Assembly: GCA_044233745.1 (NCBI GenBank)
Contig: JBIIJN010000013.1
Span: 1 to 48,325 of the forward strand
Direction of reading: 5' to 3'
Length of the DNA stretch: 48,325 bases
Source: UBA6165 sp044233745
Lineage (GTDB): Bacteria; Bacteroidota; Bacteroidia; Flavobacteriales_D; Crocinitomicaceae
Every line of letters starts with the position of its first letter. Position 1 is the first letter of the stretch. Below, piece by piece: positions 34,331 through 42,527 of this stretch. The position numbers were made by a program, and so were the translations under genes. The notes under the pieces are model-generated. The model made no database searches. It was not told the origin of the DNA and saw nothing but the letters and a program-made list of their open reading frames with translations.

Positions 34331-34984
34331 ATGATACGATTAGTTTTTTGTTTGCTTTTCCTTTCTATTGGACACAATATGGCTTATTCGCAGCAGGAAG
34401 CTGATTCTATATTCGGCACAGTGGTGAAGCCTGCTGTTGAAATCAGAGACCCTGAGTTCTTGAGAAACTATAACCGCATGTTGTATAAAATGAAACGCAT
34501 CTATCCTCTTGCGCTTCATGCCAAAAAATTGTTTTCCGATTATGAAAAAGACGTTGCAACCTTAGATAAAAAGAGGCAAATAAAAAAATATGGCAAAACT
34601 GCTTATGAAAAATTAATGGACGATTTTGAATACATCATTCGGGATATGTATGTTTCAGATGGTCAATTGCTCGTGAAATTGATTCACCGTGAAACAGGTA
34701 TGTCAGTATTTGACATAATCAAGAAATACCGCGGTGGTTTACAAGCGAATTATTACCAAAGCGTTGGTTTCTTTTTCGACCAAAACACCAAAACAACCTA
34801 CAATCCAGACAAAGAAGATTGGCTCATTGAATTGGTTGCCAAAGAAATTGAAGCTGGGAAGCACAAATTGTATCCCGTTCAACTGTTGACCAAAGAACAA
34901 TACAAAGCCAAAAAAGCGAAGGAAAAGGAACAGAAAAAAGCTGCCAAAAAAAAGAAAAAAGAAAAAGAAAAAACCAAATCATGA
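34331..34984 (+). CDS. DUF4294 family exported protein
   Basis: A 217-residue protein starting at ATG 34331, which gives a signal peptide (MIRLVFCLLFLSIGHNMAYSQ). A start 39 bases upstream would give a poor signal. The core EIRDPEFLRNYNRMLYKMKRIYPLALHAKK followed by KYGKTAYEKLMDDFEYIIRDMYVSDGQLLVKLIHRETGMSVFDIIKKYRGG is the DUF4294 pattern, found widely in Bacteroidota and without a known function. The C-terminus is a Lys-rich helix (KKAAKKKKKEKEKTKS) without membrane segments. The end overlaps that of the AddB-like gene on the other strand by 6 bases. Confidence 0.75.
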   Translation: MIRLVFCLLFLSIGHNMAYSQQEADSIFGTVVKPAVEIRDPEFLRNYNRMLYKMKRIYPLALHAKKLFSDYEKDVATLDKKRQIKKYGKTAYEKLMDDFEYIIRDMYVSDGQLLVKLIHRETGMSVFDIIKKYRGGLQANYYQSVGFFFDQNTKTTYNPDKEDWLIELVAKEIEAGKHKLYPVQLLTKEQYKAKKAKEKEQKKAAKKKKKEKEKTKS

Positions 34985-37843
34985 CCCACAAAACTTGCAG
35001 TATTTCGATTTAGGTTCGTGAATAAAAACGTCTGTTTCGAGTATCTGCTGAGCGATATGTTTCATGTACTTTTCCATAAATCGAATCAAATAGACATCAA
35101 GACTTAAAATATGGGCATCGTCCTTTTTTTGAGGTTGTTTGAAACTCAAGCATTGCAAACCAGCGGAAACATTGCGCAGTGAATAAATCCCAACGGCATC
35201 AGGCACAGTTCCATAATTGGCATGATATAAAACGGCATAAAACAAAAGTTGTATTGCATAAGTAGCGCCCAAATTACCAAAATCGGGTTCATCAGAAAAG
35301 TTGAATGCGTCTAAATTTTCAGTTGCAGAATAAATTCTACTGGCCACGGTGCCACTCATAGCCACTTGCTCTGGTTTACAAGCGCCTGTTTTATAATCAA
35401 CAATTCGAATTTCATCGCCCCATTTGTCAATTCTATCAACAACCCCAGAAAGTTTGATTTCCCTTTCAAGTCCACGAAAATCAATCGAAATTGTGTGCAT
35501 TAAGGAATGTTCAAGCGCTATAATTCTCAGCTCTTTCTCAGGATTTGCGGCAAGAGAGCTTAACTCTTGATTCAAAAATCTTTTGATTTGTTTTTTAGCG
35601 GCAATACTTGCGAAATACATAGCACCGCGCTCAAAAAGTTCAACATTCGACTCAAATTTCTTTCTGAATCGCTGGTCAACTTCCTCGCTGTAACACTTGA
35701 GCATGGCTTGAATATCATAAGCTTTCACAGGCTTCTCGCCGCCAACAAAAGGCTGATACAAAAACTCCAAAACCTCGTGCACCACGCTCCCAAACGTACT
35801 GTGCTCCACAAGTTCCTCTACCTCCTCATCATCGGCATATTTGAGTACATAGCGAAAATAATAATCCAAAGAACAGCCCAAGAATTTGTTCATAGCCGAT
35901 GGCGACAAACCGTGTTCAAATTGTTCCAAAATGCGATTCTGAACAGCCGAAGAATTTTCAAAACACAATTCATCAATCGACAAGTTTACTGGAATATTAT
36001 ACGATCGTTTAGAAATTTCTATTTGTGGGTGTTGCGCGGCCAATTCCAATTCAATCTGCTTGATGTATCTGCTAGGTTCGGCCGCAGAAATATCATCTCC
36101 TTGGTTGGTTGAATAAAGAATATGCACCTGTTCTGCATCAGAAAGCAAACGATAAAAGTGATGTGCAAAAAGTGCGTCTTTTTCGGCAGGCAAAGGCAAA
36201 TTGAAATACCTCCTCAAATCCATAGGAATCAAACTATTGATGTTGTTTTTTGGTGGCATCACGCCCTCATTCAATCCCACAACAATTAAATTCTTAAAAC
36301 TCAACAAGCGCGTTTCAAGCAATCCCATCACTTGCAAACCTTCAATCGGGTTGCCATAATAAGCCACACTTTCACGCATCCAGCGCATATTGAAGAACTT
36401 TTCAAAACTGCGCAGGGTCATGTGAGGCACGTATTCTTGTTCAAAAACACGTTTCAAAGGCATCATAGACGCTTGAAAGTGAAAAAGCGCACTTCTTTCA
36501 ACCAAATCAAACTCCTCGCTAAGCGCATCAAAAATGACTTGATTCAATTCCAATATTACTTGTAATGCATTAGAAAAATTGTGCTGCCACGGTGTAAAAA
36601 CCAATTTCAAGACCTTTTGCACGCCAATCGAAAACGCATCCGTTTTGAGCTTGGTAAAGATTTTATTAAAACGAACGATGTTCTGTTCTTCCTTCAAAAC
36701 AAGTTGTTTATCATTTTCGGTTAGCAAGCAATCCATAAAAGGATGGCGAAAAAATGACAACAACGTTTTGTGGTACTGCGCATCCGTTTTAAAATAGGCA
36801 AAGTTGTTTTGAAACTCAAAAATCAATTCCAACCAGGGTCGCAAAGAAGTCAATTTCAAAGGCAAACCTAGTGTGATATTGGCTTTACCAATGGACTTGG
36901 GCAAATGTTTTATTGCAGGCACAATCAAGGATTCATCAGCCAACATCAACACCGTATCATTCAACTCAGATGCTGGCATTTTCGATAATAGGTCCTGGGT
37001 AACTTTTAACATACTGCCAGACTGAGCACACTCAATCAACTCAATACGCTTGCTTGCAACAGCCAAATTATCAGAAACAAGCACATGCATTTCAGGAATG
37101 CGTTCCTTGGTGCGTCGAATAAATAAGCCAGCCTCATGATTTAGATTGCTCAGATAAAACACATCGGCTTCAGCCAAAATATGGGCTCTTCCGCGTTTCA
37201 CCAAACGATCCATCAATTGCAATTCTGCCTCGCTCAAAGCATTAAAACCAGCAAACAAAAATTCCTGTTTAGGAAAAACTGTATCCAAACGTTCGTCTAA
37301 ATTATGAAGCGCCTTTCTAAAAACAGACCCCGAATAAGCCAAATTCGCAGCATCCAACTCAGCGTTGATGATCTCATAATAACTTTTCAATTGGTCCCAA
37401 AAATCCAAAAATTGTCTTTGACTATCGCTCAATGACCTCCCCTGTTCAAACGACCAATTTTCCAGTTCTTTGATATCGCGTAAATTCTTAAACAAGGCCT
37501 TTGCATCAATAAGATAACGATCGATTTCATTGCAATCAGCAATCAACATGGGTGCCCAATTCAAAAAAGTCTCAAAGTCTTCATCATTACCCAATTCCAA
37601 GAAAACCTTATAAAAACGAAACAACAAATCAACAGAATCCACAACATCCTCATCAACCAAACGCTTCGCAAATTGATCAATCGTAATGAAATTTGGCGAA
37701 AAAATAGGATGACCATGAAGCGCAAACAATTCCTGCTGAATATACTTTTCAGCCCTACGCGAAGGAAGAACAATAGTTAAATGAGCGTAATTATCGTAAT
37801 GCTCAGCTACAAATTGAGCAATTTTTGAAATAAATGTGGACAT
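34979..37843 (-). CDS. AddB-like PD-(D/E)XK nuclease family protein
   Basis: A 954-residue protein like the B subunit of AddAB-type double-strand-break helicase-nucleases. The N-terminal half resembles the inactive UvrD-like helicase fold (LTIVLPSRRAEKYIQQEL, with no clear Walker A GxGKT). The C-terminal nuclease has SAMNKFLGCSLDYYFRYVL and the RecB motif RIVDYKTG (near residues 780-820). Cysteines in LGCS and in CKFC at the extreme end suggest the iron-sulfur cluster of this family, but the protein stops two residues after CKFC, so the usual fourth Cys is not seen. An AddA partner is not in the window. It should process DNA ends for RecA, whose gene follows upstream on the other strand. Confidence 0.8.
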   Translation of the reverse strand: MSTFISKIAQFVAEHYDNYAHLTIVLPSRRAEKYIQQELFALHGHPIFSPNFITIDQFAKRLVDEDVVDSVDLLFRFYKVFLELGNDEDFETFLNWAPMLIADCNEIDRYLIDAKALFKNLRDIKELENWSFEQGRSLSDSQRQFLDFWDQLKSYYEIINAELDAANLAYSGSVFRKALHNLDERLDTVFPKQEFLFAGFNALSEAELQLMDRLVKRGRAHILAEADVFYLSNLNHEAGLFIRRTKERIPEMHVLVSDNLAVASKRIELIECAQSGSMLKVTQDLLSKMPASELNDTVLMLADESLIVPAIKHLPKSIGKANITLGLPLKLTSLRPWLELIFEFQNNFAYFKTDAQYHKTLLSFFRHPFMDCLLTENDKQLVLKEEQNIVRFNKIFTKLKTDAFSIGVQKVLKLVFTPWQHNFSNALQVILELNQVIFDALSEEFDLVERSALFHFQASMMPLKRVFEQEYVPHMTLRSFEKFFNMRWMRESVAYYGNPIEGLQVMGLLETRLLSFKNLIVVGLNEGVMPPKNNINSLIPMDLRRYFNLPLPAEKDALFAHHFYRLLSDAEQVHILYSTNQGDDISAAEPSRYIKQIELELAAQHPQIEISKRSYNIPVNLSIDELCFENSSAVQNRILEQFEHGLSPSAMNKFLGCSLDYYFRYVLKYADDEEVEELVEHSTFGSVVHEVLEFLYQPFVGGEKPVKAYDIQAMLKCYSEEVDQRFRKKFESNVELFERGAMYFASIAAKKQIKRFLNQELSSLAANPEKELRIIALEHSLMHTISIDFRGLEREIKLSGVVDRIDKWGDEIRIVDYKTGACKPEQVAMSGTVASRIYSATENLDAFNFSDEPDFGNLGATYAIQLLFYAVLYHANYGTVPDAVGIYSLRNVSAGLQCLSFKQPQKKDDAHILSLDVYLIRFMEKYMKHIAQQILETDVFIHEPKSKYCKFCGS

Positions 37844-37948
37844 AGTTTGAATTGGTGCACTAAGGTAAAAAAAGAATCGATAAGCCTATTAAGAAAAACC
37901 AATACGCCCTTATCTTTGTTAGAATCAATAAAAAAATCAACATTTTTC

Positions 37949-37978
37949 TTGTTGATTAAAAAATAAACATTAATTTTG
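37949..37978 (+). promoter_or_regulatory. Promoter of bcp
   Basis: TTG (37949-37951), a 19-base spacer and TAATTTTG (37971-37978) match the -33/-7 consensus and spacing. The box is 25 bases before ATG 38004. Confidence 0.65.
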
Positions 37979-38003
37979 ACAACAATTTAATCACAATTGA
38001 ATT

Positions 38004-38465
38004 ATGGCAACACTAAAAAAAGGGGATAAGGCACCCAATTTCACAGCAAAAGACCAACATGGTAAGCAACATGAACTTGGCAATTATCAAGGAAAAAAAT
38101 TAGTCATCTATTTTTATCCTAAGGATAACACACCAGGTTGCACTGCACAAGCATGTAATTTACGCGATCATGAAACCACGCTACAACAACACGGCATTTC
38201 AGTTTTGGGCGTTAGTCCAGATAGCGGAACTAGCCACCAAAAATTCACTGAAAAATTTCAATTGAACTTTCCTTTACTTATAGACACAGAAAAAGAAATC
38301 ATTCATGCCTATGGTGTTTGGGGACCGAAAAAATTCATGGGTAAAAGCTATGATGGTGTTCATCGCACTACTTTTATTATAGGAGAAGACGGACATATTG
38401 TAGAAGTGATTGATAAAGTGGATACGAAAAACCACACACAACAAATTTTGGATTTATTGAAATAA
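38004..38465 (+). CDS. bcp: Thioredoxin-dependent thiol peroxidase (BCP-type peroxiredoxin)
   Basis: A 153-residue atypical 2-Cys peroxiredoxin that reduces peroxides with electrons from thioredoxin. The active site NTPGCTAQACNLRD has the peroxidatic Cys46 and the resolving Cys51 five residues later, the BCP/PrxQ arrangement. Later motifs GVSPDSG and FPLLIDTEKEI are also standard. It is cytoplasmic with no signal. It is followed directly by recA, which has its own promoter. Confidence 0.93.
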   Translation: MATLKKGDKAPNFTAKDQHGKQHELGNYQGKKLVIYFYPKDNTPGCTAQACNLRDHETTLQQHGISVLGVSPDSGTSHQKFTEKFQLNFPLLIDTEKEIIHAYGVWGPKKFMGKSYDGVHRTTFIIGEDGHIVEVIDKVDTKNHTQQILDLLK

Positions 38466-38502
38466 TATATCACTGCGTAAAAAGTTTACGTAGTACCTAA
38501 CC

Positions 38503-38510
38503 TACATTTG
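38503..38510 (+). promoter_or_regulatory. -7 box of recA
   Basis: TACATTTG matches TANNTTTG. It contains the TTG at 38508 that could otherwise be taken as start, so the ATG at 38526 is preferred. No clear TTG -33, and no recognisable LexA palindrome. Confidence 0.55.
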
Positions 38511-38525
38511 CAAAAACAATTAGTT

Positions 38526-39593
38526 ATGGCAACAACAAACGACATCAACAAAGAAAAATTAAAAGCGCTCCAATTGACCATGGAGAAAATGGAAAAAACA
38601 TTTGGCAAGGGCGCAGTAATGAAATTAGGCGACGCCGCCATTGAAAAGCTAGATGTGATTCCATCAGGGTCATTAACACTAGATTTGGCATTGGGCGTGT
38701 ATGGCTATCCAAAAGGGCGCGTGGTAGAAATCTATGGTCCGGAATCATCAGGTAAAACAACATTGGCTATACATGCAATAGCTGAGGTGCAAAAACAAGG
38801 AGGCATCGCTGCTTTTATAGATGCTGAACATGCATTCGATCAGTTTTATGCTGAAAAATTAGGGGTAGACACAAAGAATCTCTTGATCTCACAACCGGAT
38901 AATGGGGAACAAGCTTTAGAAATTGCAGACAATTTGATTCGCTCGGGCGCGATTGATTTGATTGTGATTGACTCTGTGGCTGCACTAACTCCAAAAGCAG
39001 AAATTGAAGGTGAAATGGGCGACTCGCAAATGGGCTTGCAGGCCAGATTAATGTCAAAAGCATTGAGAAAGCTAACGGGTTCTATCAGCAAAGCCAATTG
39101 TTGCTGTATTTTCATCAACCAATTGCGCGATAAAATCGGTGTGATGTTTGGAAATCCTGAAACAACAACTGGTGGAAACGCATTGAAGTTCTATTCTTCC
39201 ATCCGTCTCGACATAAGAAAATCGAGCCAAATTAAAGATGGGGAGGAAATCTTGGGGAACCGCGTAAAAGTGAAAGTGGTAAAAAACAAAGTAGCTCCAC
39301 CCTTCAAAAAAGCAGAATTTGACATCATGTATGGTGAAGGTATTTCAAAAGTCGGAGAAATTCTAGACTTAGGTGTTGATTTGAATATTATCAAAAAATC
39401 AGGCTCTTGGTTCTCTTATGGTGAAACAAGACTTGGACAAGGAAGAGATGCTGTAAAAGGTGTTATTCAAGACAATCCAGATTTAATGCTCGAATTGGAG
39501 GAACAAATCAAATTGGCGATTGTGCCTAGCAGTGGAGGTAAAACTGCAAAAGCAACAGTTTCTGCAGAAGCAGAAGAGGAAGATTTCGTTTAG
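38526..39593 (+). CDS. recA: RecA recombinase
   Basis: A 355-residue DNA strand-exchange protein and coprotease for the SOS response. Walker A GPESSGKTT (residues 71-79), the IDAEHAFD segment, Walker B LIVIDSVAALTPKAEIEGE, the L2 region FINQLRDKIGVMFGNPETTTGG and the acidic tail (EAEEEDFV) are all present. ATG 38526 is chosen over TTG 38508 because the latter is part of the promoter box. The length is normal for RecA. Confidence 0.97.
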   Translation: MATTNDINKEKLKALQLTMEKMEKTFGKGAVMKLGDAAIEKLDVIPSGSLTLDLALGVYGYPKGRVVEIYGPESSGKTTLAIHAIAEVQKQGGIAAFIDAEHAFDQFYAEKLGVDTKNLLISQPDNGEQALEIADNLIRSGAIDLIVIDSVAALTPKAEIEGEMGDSQMGLQARLMSKALRKLTGSISKANCCCIFINQLRDKIGVMFGNPETTTGGNALKFYSSIRLDIRKSSQIKDGEEILGNRVKVKVVKNKVAPPFKKAEFDIMYGEGISKVGEILDLGVDLNIIKKSGSWFSYGETRLGQGRDAVKGVIQDNPDLMLELEEQIKLAIVPSSGGKTAKATVSAEAEEEDFV

Positions 39594-39987
39594 TGTTGCC
39601 GCACAACGAAAACTCAGCCGCAGCACAATATATTCTTGTCTGATGTTCAATTTATACTGTAAAAAGAACGAGTGGAATTAGGTAGTAGTATTGTAGAGGT
39701 TAGTATTGTGCAACATCGCATTCAATTTGGCTCCCAAGCTCAAAAATATTTGCTATGTGCGGTTGGGTTATTTTCGTTGTTATGTCATTCGGTTTATGAA
39801 GGTAGATTTGAATTTATTGAGATTGTGAGATTGATTGAGATTAATAGGGAATGACAAGAATTTATTTAGTTAAATTCGAAATGATTAGGATGGGATTAAT
39901 AGGGAATGACAAGAATTTATACAGTTAATTTCTAAATGATTAGGGTGGGAATGGATTGATGGAATAATTAAGGCTTGTGCCTAAATG
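39594..39987. other. Gene-free stretch after recA
   Basis: About 390 bases between the convergent recA and hexapeptide-protein genes. It holds the 55-bp tandem repeat at 39839-39948 and otherwise AT-rich sequence. A 60-codon open frame at 39672-39854 looks like chance. No intrinsic terminator with a good T run was found for recA. Confidence 0.55.
39839..39948. repeat. Two tandem copies of a 55-bp repeat
   Basis: Bases 39839-39893 and 39894-39948 are direct repeats that match at 50 of 55 positions. Each unit starts GATTAATAGGGAATGACAAG. The stretch just before (39815-39838) has further GATT/TGAG simple-sequence flavour. There is no coding frame across it. It may be a remnant of a larger repeat family or a replication-slippage product. 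Confidence 0.8.
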
Positions 39988-40596
39988 TCAATCTTGCTTC
40001 GACTTGATTCGCTCCCAAGTCTCGTACATTTTCTCTTGAGTTGGTCGATTGGATTCAACTTCGCGCAGGGGTTCACAGGGCTCCCAATAATCGCGCATTT
40101 CTTGAGGCAGGGATTGATAAAGCTGCGTTCCTTTGGTTTTCCATTCCAACATTTCATCGCTCACTTCTTTCACAATTTTCGCGGGATTTCCTACCACGAC
40201 GGAACGCTCTGGGATATTCATTTTTGCGGGCACGAAGCACAAGGCACCAATTACCGAACCAGCGCCCAAATTGGCATCATCCATCACCACGCTATTCATG
40301 CCCACCAAAACATTTTCTCCAATGGTGGCACCATGAATAATCGCACCGTGACCAATATGTGCAGCTTTTTTCAACAAAACCGTTGTTCCTGGAAACATAT
40401 GAATGGTACAATTTTCTTGAATATTGCAACCGTCTTCTATGATGATTTGTCCCCAGTCACCACGCAGAGCAGCACCAGGACCAACATAAACATCTTTACC
40501 AATAATCACATTGCCCGTGACACAGGCATTGGGATGAATAAAAGCACTTTCGTGCACCACGGGACGAAAACCATTAAATTTAAAAATGTTAGCCAT
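39988..40596 (-). CDS. Hexapeptide-repeat protein of the PaaY/CaiE type (gamma-carbonic-anhydrase fold)
   Basis: About 202 residues from ATG 40596; an upstream frame would add 12 residues but lacks likeness to the family. A left-handed beta helix is formed by repeats such as SAFIHPNACVTGNVIIGKDV and GATIGENVLVGMNSVVMDDA. Three metal-ligand histidines are placed as in gamma-carbonic anhydrases (IHMF, HIGHGAIIHG). The C-terminal helices (EWKTKGTQLYQSLPQ, PCEPLREVESNRP) agree closely with PaaY/CaiE. PaaY has thioesterase activity in phenylacetate degradation, but no pathway genes are nearby, so a general acyl-CoA or carbonic-anhydrase role is also possible. Confidence 0.85.
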   Translation of the reverse strand: MANIFKFNGFRPVVHESAFIHPNACVTGNVIIGKDVYVGPGAALRGDWGQIIIEDGCNIQENCTIHMFPGTTVLLKKAAHIGHGAIIHGATIGENVLVGMNSVVMDDANLGAGSVIGALCFVPAKMNIPERSVVVGNPAKIVKEVSDEMLEWKTKGTQLYQSLPQEMRDYWEPCEPLREVESNRPTQEKMYETWERIKSKQD

Positions 40597-40612
40597 GCCA
40601 AATATTTTGTTG

Positions 40613-40620
40613 CAAAAGTA
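40613..40620 (-). promoter_or_regulatory. -7 box of the hexapeptide-protein gene
   Basis: The minus strand reads TACTTTTG, matching TANNTTTG, 17 bases before ATG 40596, between it and the end of the WD40 gene. No matching TTG at the expected distance. Confidence 0.45.
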
Positions 40621-40634
40621 TGAATTTATCACCG

Positions 40635-41510
40635 CTATTGCCAGAGTATAAGACGTCTGTCATCTGAAACACTAATCAAACCTTGTTCTGCCCAATGAAG
40701 CGCATTCACTGAATGCTGATGACCTCCAGCTTTCACATCAAGCTTTTGACTTATTGAAAAATCAAGTGCGTTCCAAATTTTTATCGTTTTGTCTCTGCTG
40801 CAACTTGCAAATAACGATGCATCTGGAGAAAAAGCAATTCCGTAAATGGCATACAAATGTGCTGGAAATGCCTTCAGTTTCGTCCAAGTCTTTATATCCC
40901 AAACACGCAAAAAAGCATCCTTTCCCCCTGACAAAATCGAAGATCCATCAGGGTGAAAGGCAAGTGCAGTAACACCGTCTTGATGTGCGTAAAACCGATG
41001 TACTTCATTAAAAAATTCTGTTTCTAAAATAACAATTGAGCCATCTTGTCCACCCAGAGCCAATAATTTAGAATCATTACTAAATGCCACAGCCCTAATT
41101 TTTCCAATTGGAATCTGAAAAAAAAGGTTCAGTTTCATCTTCACTGTATCCCAAACACCAACAAAACCGTCAGCATCCGTACTCACAAGAATACCATTCT
41201 TTTGGTCGAAAACCAATCTAAAAATGGCACTTCTATGTTGCCGAAAAAATTTGACTTCCTCTTTTGAAATGAGGTTAACCCATTGTAAATCACCATTGTT
41301 GAGTCCTATAAAAAGAAGCTCTTCTGAATTCGCAACGGAATAAGCAGGAACAGAAGTTTTTACCGCAAATGGATTTTGTTTACCACTTTCTACATCCCAA
41401 AGCACAACAAAACCGTCACCAGAACAAGTGAAAACACCCAATTCACGGTTCACAGCTAAATCATAGATTCCCTGGGCATGTTCTCGAATTTCGCGTATTT
41501 TTTGTAACAT
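40635..41510 (-). CDS. WD40-repeat protein
   Basis: A 291-residue cytoplasmic protein made almost entirely of WD40 repeats, about seven blades, which would close one beta-propeller. Clear repeat ends are GFVVLWDVESG, GFVGVWDTVKM, AFLRVWDIKTW and KTIKIWNALDF, with GH/HxxGV-type starts such as AHQDGVTALAFHPDG. It has no signal peptide, kinase or protease domain. Such proteins act as scaffolds; the partner is not indicated. It has its own -33/-7 promoter, divergent from the DUF368 gene, and it is followed by the hexapeptide-protein gene on the same strand (38-base gap). Confidence 0.87.
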   Translation of the reverse strand: MLQKIREIREHAQGIYDLAVNRELGVFTCSGDGFVVLWDVESGKQNPFAVKTSVPAYSVANSEELLFIGLNNGDLQWVNLISKEEVKFFRQHRSAIFRLVFDQKNGILVSTDADGFVGVWDTVKMKLNLFFQIPIGKIRAVAFSNDSKLLALGGQDGSIVILETEFFNEVHRFYAHQDGVTALAFHPDGSSILSGGKDAFLRVWDIKTWTKLKAFPAHLYAIYGIAFSPDASLFASCSRDKTIKIWNALDFSISQKLDVKAGGHQHSVNALHWAEQGLISVSDDRRLILWQ

Positions 41511-41523
41511 AGATTAAAAAATT

Positions 41524-41553
41524 CAAAAATAGACAAAGAAAGAGATGTTGCAA
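41524..41553 (-). promoter_or_regulatory. Promoter of the WD40 gene
   Basis: Minus-strand TTG (41553-41551), a 19-base spacer and TATTTTTG (41531-41524) fit the consensus exactly. The box ends 13 bases before ATG 41510. Confidence 0.75.
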
Positions 41554-41560
41554 CATGCAA

Positions 41561-41589
41561 TTGAGCACACAAGATAAATTCTAACTTTG
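41561..41589 (+). promoter_or_regulatory. Promoter of the DUF368 gene
   Basis: TTG (41561-41563), an 18-base spacer and TAACTTTG (41582-41589) fit the consensus. The box is 23 bases before GTG 41613. Its -33 element lies back to back with that of the WD40 promoter. Confidence 0.7.
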
Positions 41590-41612
41590 CACCCAATTTA
41601 AAAATCTGAATT

Positions 41613-42527
41613 GTGATTCAAACCTTAACAACATATTTCAAAGGTCTGGCCATGGGGGCCGCTGATATTGTACCTGGCGTTTCAGGTGGCACGATTGCTT
41701 TTATTGCCGGTATCTACGATCGCCTTTTGGGAGCCATAAACAGCATCAACTTTTCTGTGCTGAAAACATTGAAAAATGAAGGTGTCACGGCTGCCTGGAA
41801 ACAAATCGATGGTGCGTTTCTATTGGCTTTGTTCCTTGGAATGGTAACTTCAATCGTTTTGTTGTCTGCACCAATCACTTACCTTTTGCAAAATCACCCC
41901 GTGCTTATTTGGAGCTTCTTTTTTGGATTGGTTTTGGCAAGCATTTGGTTAGTTGGTAAACAAATAAAAAGCTATAACATCAGCAACGCAATCCTGTTTT
42001 TAGCTGGTGCGATTTTAGCATATTGGATTACAACTTTGAATGTACTTCAAGGGAGCGACAATCTGATTTACATCTTCTTTTCAGCAACGATTGCCATTTG
42101 CGCCATGATACTGCCCGGTGTTTCTGGTGCTTTTATCCTGCTCGTTCTGGGTGTTTATCAAATCGTTATCAATGCCATCCACGATCGCGACATAAAAATG
42201 TTGGCTGTTTTTGGATTGGGCTGTGCTGTTGGACTCCTGAGTTTTTCTCGTCTATTAAAATGGCTATTGAATAACAAACGGACACAAACTTTGGCTGTAT
42301 TGACCGGATTTCTATTGGGTTCATTAAACAAAATTTGGCCTTGGAAAAACAAAATAGGTAGTGCGCCCATTCATATCCACAGCGATGGCAGAGAAGAATG
42401 GCCTTTGGAACCGGTTTTACCTTCAAATTTCGAAGGAGATAATCAGTTTATCTATGCCCTACTTCTATTTCTTATCGGTGTCGCTTTGATTTTAGTGATG
42501 TCGAGATTTGAGAAAAAAACAAGCTAA
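41613..42527 (+). CDS. DUF368 family membrane protein (polyprenyl-phosphate transporter type)
   Basis: A 304-residue membrane protein of the DUF368 family, members of which have been identified as undecaprenyl-phosphate translocases that recycle the lipid carrier. The signature GLAMGAADIVPGVSGGTIAFIAGIYDRLL near the N-terminus and a second internal copy (MILPGVSGAFILLVLGVYQIV) are typical, as are eight or so hydrophobic segments. GTG 41613 is the likely start; it lies 23 bases after a full promoter. A loop near the C-terminus (IHIHSDGREEWPLEPVLPSNFEGD) is polar. It ends overlapping the convergent AtoE-like gene by four bases. Confidence 0.87.
   Translation: MIQTLTTYFKGLAMGAADIVPGVSGGTIAFIAGIYDRLLGAINSINFSVLKTLKNEGVTAAWKQIDGAFLLALFLGMVTSIVLLSAPITYLLQNHPVLIWSFFFGLVLASIWLVGKQIKSYNISNAILFLAGAILAYWITTLNVLQGSDNLIYIFFSATIAICAMILPGVSGAFILLVLGVYQIVINAIHDRDIKMLAVFGLGCAVGLLSFSRLLKWLLNNKRTQTLAVLTGFLLGSLNKIWPWKNKIGSAPIHIHSDGREEWPLEPVLPSNFEGDNQFIYALLLFLIGVALILVMSRFEKKTS

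Noticed and set aside
35567..36112. Open frame of 181 codons opposite the AddB-like gene
   Set aside because: It lies entirely within a coding region that has clear nuclease motifs on the other strand.
38461..38525. SOS (LexA) operator before recA
   Set aside because: No convincing palindrome was found. The short leader contains only the TACATTTG box.
39672..39854. Open frame of 60 codons after recA
   Set aside because: It has no promoter-like or family features, lies in repeat-rich AT sequence, and its end runs into the tandem repeat. Most likely chance.
39985..40623. Long open frame (212 codons) on the plus strand opposite the hexapeptide-repeat gene
   Set aside because: It is the complement of a strong gene whose protein matches PaaY/CaiE throughout. 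The plus-strand translation is low-complexity His/Phe-rich and resembles no family.
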